Source: Dipteronia dyeriana (lineage: Eukaryota > Streptophyta > Magnoliopsida > Sapindales > Sapindaceae). From it: a stretch of DNA of 64,000 nt. The stretch is taken from positions 87,007,052 through 87,071,051 of the forward strand of contig CM065297.1 in the NCBI GenBank assembly GCA_032871835.1, given 5' to 3'. Below, piece by piece: positions 55,371 to 64,000 of the stretch. How positions within the stretch are numbered: position 1 is the first letter of the stretch; each line of letters begins with the position of its first letter. The notes beneath the pieces were generated by a model, which saw only the letters and a list, made by a program, of their open reading frames with translations, did not search any database and was not told the DNA's origin. The position numbers and the translations under genes were made by a program.

Positions 55371-57070
55371 CCAATTGTAAGTGTCGTACCAACACAAGAT
55401 CAACAATCTACCATACCTTGTCGTAGTGTGAGGGTTAGTAGACAAATCGAGAGATACATCAATCTATGAGAGTCTGTTGAGAATCTCTCGGACGACGATG
55501 ATCCCTATACGTACAAGGAAGCAATGGAAGATATTTCTTATCGCCATTGGCAAAAGGAAATGCAATCCAAATTGAATCTATGTTCAAAAACAAAGTTTGG
55601 TCTCTTGTAGACTTGCCTAAAGGGATAAAACACATCGGGTGTAAGTGGGTATAAAAGAGGAAAAGATGAATGGATGGAAAGGTGGAAACATTTAAAGTTA
55701 TATTGGTAGCTAAAGGTTACACACTGAAGGAAGGTATCGATTATGAGAAAACCTTCTCTCTTGTGGCCATGCTAAAATCCATTAGGATACTCTTATCCAT
55801 TACGGCATCTCTAGACCTAGAGATTTGTCAAATGGATGTCAAGACAACTTTCCTTAATGGAAGTCTTGACGAAAGCATTTATATGATGCAACCATAAGGA
55901 TTTATTGAAAAAGGCCAAAAGGAAAACGTATGCAAGTTTCAAAGATCCATATATGGATTAAAGCAAGCATCCAGATCCTGGAACATAAGGTTTGATCAAG
56001 CCATGAAAAGTTTTGATTTTATTCAAAACCTTGATGAACCCTGTGTATTCAAAAGAATTAAAGGTGACAGGTTGGTTTTCCTAGTTCTTTACGTTGATGA
56101 TATACTACTCTTCGGAAACGATGTAGGTGTATTGACATCAGTAAGAGAATGGTTGGCCATACAATTTGATATGAAGGACTTAGGAGAAGCAAGTTATATT
56201 CTTGGTATCCAAGTTATAAGGGATAGAAAGAATAGAACGATTGCATTATCTTAAGCTTCATACATAGATAAAATCTTGTCTAGGTTTTCCATGAAAGATT
56301 CCAAGAAAGATATGTTACCTTTCAGACATGGAATCAAACTTTCTAAGGAACAAGTTCCTAAGAATGAGCATGAAGTGCAATTCACAAGTAGGGTTCCATA
56401 TGCCTCGGCAGTTGGGAGTTTCTTGTATGAAATGCTCTGCACTAGACCAGATATTTGTTTTACAGTTGGCATAGTTAGCAGGTTTCAATCTAAACCTGGT
56501 CCTGATCACTGGATGGCAGTCAAACATATTTTCAAGTATCTTAGGAGAACGACAGATTATATGCTTGTATCCTCCAGAGGAGATTTAATTCCCATTGGTT
56601 ATACAGATTTCGATTTCCAATCGGATTCTGTCTCTAGAATATCAACATCAGGATATGTGTTAACACTTGGAGGAGGGGCAGTCATATGGATGAGTATCAA
56701 GCAATCTTGTAATGCTTATTCCACCGTGGAAGTTGAGTTTATTGCCGCATGTGAAGCTGCTAAAGAGGTTGTCTGGCTTCTCCAATTCTTGATTGACTTG
56801 GAAGTGTTTCTTGGTGCGAATAAACAGATTACTATCTTTTGTGACAAAAGTGGAATAGTGGAAAATTCAAGAAAACCAAGAAGTCATAAGTGAGGGAAAC
56901 ACATTGAAAGAAAGTACCACATTTTAAGGGAAATTATGCATAGGGGAGATGTGACGATAACCAAGATCGCGTCACCAGAAAATCTAGCGAATCCCTTCAC
57001 AAAGGCTCTTCCATAAAAGAGTTTTGATAGGCACATAAAGAATATGGGGATAAGAGATATGACACATTTG
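55371..57070 (+). pseudogene. C3 reverse transcriptase and RNase H
   Basis: The copia RT begins after a hinge (SVRVSRQIERYI). It shows VILVAKGYTLKEGIDYEKTF, LEICQMDVKTTFLNGSLDE and MMQP. The catalytic box LVLYVDDILLFGNDVG is intact (about 56085-56130), then FDMKDLGEASYILGIQVIRD. After a stop at 56253 come VPYASAVGSFLYEMLCTRPD and the RNase H text DFQSDSVSRISTSGYVLTLG, STVEVEFIAACEAAKEVVWL (one catalytic Glu changed: usually TVEAEY). The tail IASPENLANPFTKALP precedes the polypurine tract. Confidence 0.9.
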
Positions 57071-57076
57071 CTATAG

Positions 57077-57090
57077 AGCAAGTGGAAGAT
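57077..57090 (+). other. C3 polypurine tract
   Basis: AGCAAGTGGAAGAT lies immediately before TGTTGGGATTATG of the 3' LTR. AAGTGGGAGAT at the same place in C2 is similar. Confidence 0.8.
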
Positions 57091-59513
57091 TGTTGGGATT
57101 ATGCTCAATAGCAAGAGTGTAATTATGTATTTGACAATCTTTTCATATTAATAAAAGTGATTTATAGTTTAACAAATATTATAGCATTTACAGTTTAATT
57201 ATTATAATTGTCAAAAGTGAATAATCATAACGTCAAAAGACTATGAGAAAAGAAGAATTGTTCGTACATCTGGATATGTATGAGGTAGACACAATTCTTT
57301 ATTCAGTCTTGAATAATATTCAAAACTTAAGATAAAGGTTGGACGTCTTTACTTGTCAAAGTTGTAGATTCTTTTGCTGGCATTTGAGTGAGATCAAATG
57401 TGTTATGATGAGTCTAAAATCATCAAAGTGTGGGTCTTTAGGCAAAAGAATCTAGTGCACTGGTGCATTGAATAAGATCACAGTGAAATGATTTATCTAG
57501 AACGGTTAGTAGATAACAATTTTAAATTGAAGATAATTGGAGAGTCTATCTCAATCCTGAGATAAATGATGGACTTATGGTTGCTAGTGTTATCATTTGA
57601 GCTATCAATGAGTACGATTATATAGCATAGTCTATCCTCGATAGTTTGGTGGTATTCATTTGTTAATCGATAAAGGACTTCATTTATAGATGTGGACATC
57701 GTGACTCCATTTATTAAATGAGAGTAGAATATCATCATATTGATGTTTTGAGGTATTAGATATTAAATCTTAACGTTAAGTTTTCAATAGTGTTTACTGA
57801 AATATGGCTTCTGGACAAGTCAAAATATCTAAGTTCAAAATGTGGTCATATGAGTATATATAGTAACTTTGAGAGTTATAGGCGGTCTATGGGCTCTCGG
57901 CAATTACTAGTATTCTTCACAAGGATACACTTTCTCCATTAAGATTGTCTAGGGTATGAATGAGCAATATTAACTTATTTTATATTTATTTAAGATTTCA
58001 ATTTTAGTTCTTTAGTAGAATTAACTAAAATTAATAGACGGACCTAAGTGAATCATTTGTTTATTGTGATTAGGTTTTGTCTATTGGAGCTTAAATTTAG
58101 ATATCCCACCAAGATCTCCAATTCACACGAACTTGCATGGATCACTTGATATATTCTACCTGACCAATTTATGGGTCCATCTATAATTGTATTAAGGCAT
58201 GTGGACTTGCTTCTTTTAGTAAAAACGGGTCTAGTTCACATGTGGACTTTTTATTTAAGTCCAATGGATTTAATAAAATAGGAAAAATAATATTTGGCCC
58301 ATATATATAGGCTTGGGCAGCAAGGGACTATTTATTAGCCTTATATATTGTTTTTTATTTTATTATTTAATTAAATGGAAATTAATTAATTAATTGTTTA
58401 ATTAATGGTCAAAATCTTTTTTCTAGTATGAGATGGTCTCCTAGAGTCATATTATTGTTGGTAATATGATAAGTATCAAATACTATATTTGATAAGTAGA
58501 TAAATAATAGGAATTTATTTATCTAGTCAAATTATGAAGTATTTGATATCTATTAGGACTATAATTGACAATTGGTCATATTAGGATGTTTTTTTATTTA
58601 GTCACAATTTAATTATATTCAATAATTGGTAATTGAATAAATACACTATTTGAGTTGGATCAGGAGTCTTGGTGTATAAAAGAATTCTTTTTTGATAAGG
58701 ATTCTTTTTTTATAAGGATTCTTTTTTGATAAGGATTCTTTTTTTATAAGGATTCTTGGTCACCAAGTAAATCCTCCTAATGAAAGGATTCTTGTCTACC
58801 AGGTAAATCCTTCTTAGGAGAGGATTTGGTCTCCTAAATTAAAAGAATGAATAATTTGGCACTATATATATGATAGTGTAGAATTCGGCCAACCTAATTT
58901 TTAGAGAAAAAAAATTCGGCCACTTCCTTTTCTTGGAAAGAAATTTCGGTCAAACCCTAATCTAAGGGAGAGAAATTTCGGCCAAGAGAGAATTTTGAGT
59001 GTAAAGAATCCAGATCTTGCTCTTGATAAATTCTTCCAACTCTATAGATTGGTGTGTGAAAATTCGGTAAAGAGGAAAATGAAGAAAGAACGTTTTGTAT
59101 ATGATAGTACACTAGTAGCCTTTATATTAAAAGGTTTTGTGTATAGCATCAAATCTAAGTTCAAGCTAGTTTCAATCAAATTGATTGATAATTCACAAGT
59201 GACATAATGTTCTTTGATTTTCTTCTTGGAGGATTATTAAGAAAGGAATTTTGTTTGTTTCCATCCTCAGGTATACAATTTAAAGATAGGGAGCCCACAC
59301 TCCTAGGTAATTCACGTTCGTGATTTGATTGGAAGATCTTACGGATTAAATTCGACACTTGTTCAATCGTCATGATAAAAAAAGGTACGATACTTTTTAC
59401 ATACGTCGATTAATCTAGGGTTAAGGTTCTTTCTTTTAAAGGGAAAATTTTTAAAATATACCAAACCCTAATTTTACTTTTCCACCGCGTTTTTGAATCA
59501 ATTTTTCTCCACA
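57091..59513 (+). mobile_element. C3 3' LTR
   Basis: TGTTGGGATT..CTCCACA, 2423 bp, ending at the CCGCG target site. It aligns with the 5' LTR except for a local expansion at 58683-58765. Shared open stretches carry no known protein. Confidence 0.9.
58683..58765 (+). repeat. ~19-bp tandem expansion unique to C3 3' LTR
   Basis: About four units of GATAAGGATTCTTTTTT or TATAAGGATTCTTTTTT. The 5' LTR has only GAAAAAGATTCTTGG at this place, so the expansion arose after insertion. Confidence 0.85.
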
Positions 59514-59518
59514 CCGCG

Positions 59519-59726
59519 GTCCTCAACGCTTGACACCACTGGAGAACACCGTTCCATAAGCCATGTTATGTCCACTATATCTGCACCGTGGTCTGCATAA
59601 CTTGTCATGCCTAGACTCCACACCTGTGTTTGCCGCGGTCTGAGCTCCTGTCTTCGTTGCGGTCTCCGCCATGCCACCTATTCGAACTCATTTCTCTGCT
59701 AGTTTTTGGCTTCACATATCCCAACA
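59519..59726 (-). mobile_element. C2 3' LTR, proximal part
   Basis: On the minus strand the LTR begins TGTTGGGATATGTG at 59726, right after the polypurine tract AAGTGGGAGAT (59727-59737). It runs to the C3 insertion site, where the text joins to 35695. Together the two parts make about 584 bp. It is rich in CCGCGGTC words. Confidence 0.88.
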
Positions 59727-59739
59727 ATCTCCCACTTGA

Positions 59740-61330
59740 AGACTAAAACTTCAATAGACGTTCTCCATCCTTCCTTGATGACTTAGTGGATAAATGACGG
59801 TGCACCCATTCACTATGTCTTCACTCTTGAAGACCCACTGAAGTTGCGCACAACTCCAGTTTTTCAGTAGTGACTGGCTTGGTTAACATGTCAGCTGGGT
59901 TCTTAATTCCTGCAATCTTAACTCACTTCAATACTTTTTCCTCAATTAACGATTGAATAAAGTGGTAGCGCAGGTCTATATGCTTGGTCCAAGAATGGAA
60001 CGTCGAATTCTTGCCCAAATGTATTGCACTTTGACTGTCACTATGCAACACATTCGTCACTTTATCGAATCTCAACTCAGCTAAAATCCCTTGTACCCAT
60101 ATCAGATCCTTGCTTGCCTCTGTCACAGCCACATACTCTGCTTCAATTGTAGAGATTGTCACTATTTTCTGCAACTGGGACACCCAACTAATAGTGATAC
60201 TCGCCATTGTAAACACATATTCGGTGGTACTTCTTCTATGATCGACCTCTCCAGCGAAATTTGAATCCACAAAACCTTCAAGCTTGATTTCATCTCTTAT
60301 CAAGGCAAGACATCTCTCCGTCGTACCCTCAAGTATCTTAGGATCCACTTCACGGCCTCCCAGTGAGGCTTGCCCAGATTGGACATGTATAGGCTCACAA
60401 CTCCCACTGCTTGGGAAATGTCTGGTCTTGTGCAAGTCATGGAATACATTAGACTTCCAATAGCTGAAGCGTAAGGAACTCTAGCCATGAAGTCCTTCTC
60501 CTCTTTCGTCTTCACACTGTGATCCTTGGACAACCTAAAGTGACTAGCCAAATATGTTCTCACCGGTTTCGCATCTCCCATATTGAATCTCTGTACCACC
60601 TTTCGAACGTACTCTACTTGTGAAAGCTTCAATATACCTTCATGTTTGTCTCTGGTAATCCTCATTCCAAGGATTTGCTTTTCTGGACCCAAATCCTTCA
60701 TTTCGAACTAACTCTAAAGTTGATTCTTTAAATTGTTACATGTCATCAACATAAAGTAACAATATTATGAAACTAGACTTAACCTTTTTGAAGTAGCAGC
60801 AGTGGTCAGCATGGCATCTCAAGTAGCCATTCTCTTGCATGAATCCATCGAACAACGTGTACCACTGTCGGGGAGCTTTGTTTTAAATCATGCAAGCTCT
60901 TCTTTAACTTGCATATCAACTCTTCCTTGCTAACATCCGCAAACCCTTCTGGTTGCTTCATGTATATCTCTTCCTCCAATTCTCCATGAAGAAAGCCAGT
61001 CTTCACATCTAACTACTCTAGATATAACCCTTTTGCAGCGATAATACTCAACACTAACTGAATCGTAGTTAGTTTAACAACGAGAGAGAAAATTTTAGAA
61101 TATTCAATACCTTCAATTTGTTAGAAACCTTTGACTACGAGTCGTGCCTTGTATCTCTTGGAATTATCATGTTCCTCTTTGATCCGAAATACCCACTTAT
61201 TCTGTAGAGCTTTCTTTCCTTCAAGCAACTTGGCTAACTCCCAAGTTGGTTAAATACCAACAACTTCATCTCATCATTCATTGGAAGCTCCCACTTGCTC
61301 GTATCTTCTCCCTAACAAGCTTCATCATAG
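59740..61330 (-). pseudogene. C2 reverse transcriptase and RNase H
   Basis: Minus strand. The RT fingers region near 61190-61130 is damaged. [20 protein letters not shown] (about 61006-60950), then [10 protein letters not shown] follow. The catalytic box LLLYVDDM is intact (about 60755-60730). MKDLGPEKQILGMRITRD, VPYASAIGSLMYSMTCTRPD and WILRYL close the RT. RNase H shows GFVDSNFAGEVDHRRSTTEY, STIEAEYVAVTEASKD and HSDSQSAIHLGKNSTFHSWT (to about 59923). The wording fits the Tork/Tnt1 group. A frameshift near 60310 separates RT from RNase H. Confidence 0.9.
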
Positions 61331-62560
61331 CACTCAAGTTATCCCGCGTCTATCAGCAGCATATAATGCAAGTACTTCCTATTTGGTATAGGAATTCGAG
61401 TTGATCTTTTCAGTGTATTCTGAACTTGTATCACTGGAACATCTCTATGTGGGATAGGTTCTTGTACCTTGGGTTGCACACCTTGCTTTTCGTCCTTTTG
61501 TTTAATATGTTCCATGATCCCTCTATCATATACTTCATCCGTTCCAAAATACCCTGGCTTTTCCAGCTCAGACACATGTGTATTCCTGTCTTTATACATG
61601 ACCCTTTAGTTGAATATTACATCTCTACTTCTGATCATTTTACGGTTTTGGTCATTCCACAGCTTGTAACCAAATTCATCCTCTCTATAGCCTACCAAAG
61701 TGCACTTCACTGACTTGGCGTCTAGCTTTCTCCTCGTATGATCACCTACATGTACATAAGAAACACACCCAAACACCTTAAGATGAGAAAGTTTTACTTC
61801 TTTCCCTGTCTAGATCTTTTCCGGTATAGCAAGGTCCAAGGGCTTTGATGGTCCTCTGTTGATCAAATATGGTGATGTGTTGACTGCTTCTACCTAGAAC
61901 TGTTTTGGCAACTCTGAATCCAATCTCATGCTTTTGGCTCTCTTTGTCAATGTTCTGTTCTTCCGTTCTACTATGTCATTCTGCTGTGGAGTTCAAGGAA
62001 CCATCCTACTGAGCTTTATCCCACTCTGGTAGCAGAACTTCTTGAATTCATTGTCTTCATACTCTTCACCATTGTCTGAATATAGCATTTTAATCTTCAT
62101 CCTTGTCTCGTTCTCAACCCTGACTTTCGATATTTTGAAAACATCAATTACCTCAGACTTGTCTTTTAGAAAGTAAACTCGTACCTTTCTGGAAAGTTCA
62201 TCAATAAATGTGACAAAGTATTGTTTACCCCCGATTGATGAGAATGGAGCTGGACCCTAAACATCGGTGTGCACTAGTTCCTGCTTCACCTTTACTGATG
62301 CTCTTCATGTCCTCTTGAAGCTCACTCGCTTCTGTTTTCCCAATGTGTAACTTTCACAGAAATCAACTTCAACGGATTTTAACTCCGGCAATTTCCCTCT
62401 CAAATGCAGATACTTTAACCCCTGAGTACTCATATGCTCAAGCCTCTGGTGACACAAGTTCAGATCATCTCTACCTTTTGCCACAAAGACTGAACCATAA
62501 CCATTTATTGTTGTGTAAGGCGACCCAGTCTTACTTCCTCGGTCGATTTTCATAGCTCTC
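61331..62560 (-). pseudogene. C2 pre-integrase and integrase
   Basis: Minus strand. The zinc region shows LCHQRLEHMSTQGLKYL and FCESYTLGKQKRVSF, where the usual second Cys reads Tyr. In the core, FVTFIDELSRKVRVYFLKD (first Asp), MLYSDNGEEYEDNEF (second) and TPQQNDIVERKNRT (Glu present) can be read. HLKVFGCVSYVHVGDHTRR, VGYREDEFGYKLW and RSRDVIFN follow, then the hinge to 61339. A TGA interrupts before TPQQN. The catalytic triad itself is intact. Confidence 0.88.
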
Positions 62561-62834
62561 TATGAAAGTTATCACATAACCGTCTAACGTCAGTTGCCCA
62601 ATAAAGATCAAATTCTTTCTCAAGTCCGGTATGTGCCTCATATTGTCGAGCTTCCAAATGACCCTTGCAGTTGAATCCTCACATCTTCCTTTCCGGTAGT
62701 GTCACATGTTTGATCGTCACTAAGATACACTTTACCCAATTTTCCGTGTGAAGTGTGGCATGGAAAGAAGCTCCTGAATCCAAGATCCAGGACTCCGTCT
62801 TGCTTTCCAATTAGCAGATAAGATAGTCATCTGA
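62561..62834 (-). pseudogene. C2 protease
   Basis: Minus strand, in frame with gag. After two stops (TAG then TAA) comes WILDSGASFHAT (about 62795-62760), the copia aspartic protease active site DSGA. The frame then continues into the flap region. Confidence 0.85.
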
Positions 62835-63716
62835 CTACTTTGATACATAATTCCCACTGCTCTTGCCCTTATTTTTCTTTCCATATCTACACTCATACAA
62901 GAAGTGGCCTTTCGTACCATAATTCCAGCACTTTACGTCCTTTTTGCTTCGTTGCCGGTTTTCCGAGTAGTTGGCATGATTCTTGGATTTAGACTTTCCT
63001 CTTGACTTTGATCTTCCTTGTTGATTTGTGTTCTGGTTTCTGTTTCTACATTCCCTGCCTTCCAAATTCAGTGTTGAAGATGTAGATGCCCTTAATCCTT
63101 CTCCACGCATCATGATCTCTTCCGTTATGATCATGTTCACAACCTGCTGAAGATTCAATTTTTCTTTCCCGAACGAGTTGGCAATCGACTGGCTTGTCGT
63201 CTTCCAACTTTTTGGCAATTGGGTGAGTAGAAACACTGCCATAAACTCCTCATCAAAACCCATAGACAGATAATACAACCCATCTTTCACTTCGTTGAAC
63301 TGATTCAAAAAATCTTTAAAGTTCTGACTCTCCGCCATCTTCATGGTTGATAACTTCTTGACAATATGAACTTTCCTTACCGCAGAAGGCTATTCGTATA
63401 GGTATGATAGGGTATCCATTAGATCTTTGGCAGTCTGTTGATCCTTTACATTAAAGGCGGCCTGTTTCGTCAAACTGAGACGAATTGATCCTAATGTTTT
63501 ACAGTCCAGGAGTTCAAAATCATCATCATCATCCATTATTTTTGGTTTCCAATTCTTTTCCCTCTCTTCATCGGTCATATCCTTTGGTCTCTCTTTTATC
63601 GGCCAATGCAGATCCTTTTGATACAGATAATCCTCCAGATGTATCTTCCAAAAGCTAAAATTTGATCCATTGAATTTCTCAATCTTGTATATTTCCTTCT
63701 CTGACTCTATCTCCAC
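62835..63716 (-). pseudogene. C2 Gag with a single nonsense codon
   Basis: Minus strand, ATG at 63716, 294 codons in one frame. IEKFNGSNFSFWKIHLEDYL (residues 12-31) is the copia Gag N-terminus. LGSIRLSLTKQAAFNV and KDLMDTLSYLYE follow. The frame is broken only by a TAG at 63390-63392 and then continues (SAVRKVHIVKKLSTMKM, LTQLPKSWKTTSQSI). The zinc knuckle reads CWNYGTKGHFLYEC, with the second Cys changed to Tyr. The leader from LTR to ATG is only 77 bases. Apart from these lesions it is full length. Confidence 0.9.
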
Positions 63717-63777
63717 GACGAAATCGATGACTTCGAGAGAACCAAGATTTGTGTGAAAAAAAATCTACCCCAACCAG

Positions 63778-63793
63778 GAGCTCTTGTAACAAT
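63778..63793 (-). other. C2 primer-binding site, degenerate
   Basis: On the minus strand TTGTTACAAGAGCTCC follows the LTR end. It resembles the Met-type site TTGGTATCAGAGC with three mismatches. Confidence 0.55.
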
Positions 63794-64000
63794 TGTTGTC
63801 CAGAAAAATCACACACACACAAATCTAATCACAAACACAAATAATAGAAAGCAATAAGAAGAAAGAAGACATCAAAGATTTTAGGTGGTTCAGCAATTTG
63901 CCTACATCCACGGAGCGCACCGCACTCAACCTACTATTTCTTAGAGTTGATTACAATTTCTGTCTCTCTTTAAGTCTCTCTGCAATTGCTCTCTGTCTCT
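63794..64000 (-). mobile_element. C2 5' LTR, cut by window edge
   Basis: Only the last 207 bases of the LTR (minus orientation) are inside the window. They match 35320-35500 closely except for one 20-odd-base indel near 63885. Confidence 0.9.

Larger units (their letters stand above)
35696..59513 (+). mobile_element. C3: Ty1/copia retrotransposon with 2.4-kb LTRs
   Basis: A complete plus-strand copia frame inserted in the C2 3' LTR. Its LTRs are 35696-38059 and 57091-59513, with a Met-type primer site, gag, a protease remnant, integrase, RT, RNase H and a polypurine tract. The target duplication CCGCG (59514-59518) is kept on the right and reads CTGTG (35691-35695) on the left. T1 (11.7 kb) and S3 (2.2 kb) lie inside it. 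Without them it is about 9.9 kb. By eye the first 310 bases of the two LTRs differ at about 20 positions. Confidence 0.9.
35320..64000 (-). mobile_element. C2: Ty1/copia retrotransposon (Tork-like), with nested insertions
   Basis: This minus-strand copia element has its 5' LTR at the right edge of the window (from 63794). Gag, protease, integrase, RT and RNase H run leftward to 59925, followed by the polypurine tract and a 3' LTR. That LTR is split by C3 into 59519-59726 and 35320-35695. Without C3 the visible element is about 4.9 kb, normal for this group. It sits in the L1 RNase H. The Gag and RNase H wording resembles the Tork/Tnt1 group. Confidence 0.9.

Noticed and set aside
57493..57738. 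Frame conserved in both C3 LTRs (also 36132-36347, minus strand)
   Set aside because: Conservation is explained by the two LTRs being copies of each other; no domain seen.
61426..61713. 95-residue plus-strand frame
   Set aside because: Shadow of the minus-strand C2 integrase/hinge coding region.

Overview
The window looks like plant nuclear heterochromatin, probably from a eudicot. That is inferred from the retrotransposon lineages, the AT-rich spacers, the long LTRs and the plant-type primer-binding sites. I see no intact host gene, rRNA, tRNA gene or CRISPR array. Nearly all of it is transposable elements, most broken, and many inserted inside one another. All family calls come from reading motifs by eye; no database was searched.

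Left part. An Athila-like Ty3/gypsy element (A1, 1..~5071, +) enters from outside the window with its pol end, a second ORF, a G-rich polypurine array and a 3' LTR. Next is a Ty1/copia element (C1, 5663..14140, -). Its reverse transcriptase is split by a 5.0-kb element (N1, 7589..12610, -) that encodes only a Tat-like Gag. C1's integrase is cut by a hAT DNA transposon (14142..~17780, +), whose 5' intron is a 168-bp tandem array.

Middle part. About 1.8 kb of unassigned DNA leads to a repeated polypurine module (19540..19860) and a Sirevirus-like LTR (S1, ~19973..23272). Then come a 5'-truncated LINE (L0, ~23320..25170, -), an LTR-like unit (25174..25838), and the 3' end of a second gypsy element (G2, to ~32359). 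G2's LTR is split by a clean solo LTR (S2, 28478..31056) flanked by CCCTC.

Right part, a nested stack. A LINE (L1, ~32400..35319, +) is interrupted in its RNase H domain by copia C2 (35320..beyond 64000, -). C2's 3' LTR is split by copia C3 (35696..59513, +). C3's gag is split by a solo LTR (S3, 39631..41829, -). C3's protease/pre-integrase region is split by a full-length Tat-type gypsy element (T1, 42649..54349, +). Target duplications or rejoined reading frames support each of the inner junctions.

T1 carries gag, protease, RT, RNase H, a second RNase H and integrase on the + strand. Between integrase and the 3' LTR it has a spliced-looking ORF on the opposite strand, related to the plant 'putative gypsy type transposon' domain. 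N1 and T1 share gag sequence and primer-site type, so N1 may have been mobilised by T1-like relatives. By eye, N1's two LTRs differ by about 3%, while those of C3 and T1 differ by about 6-7%.
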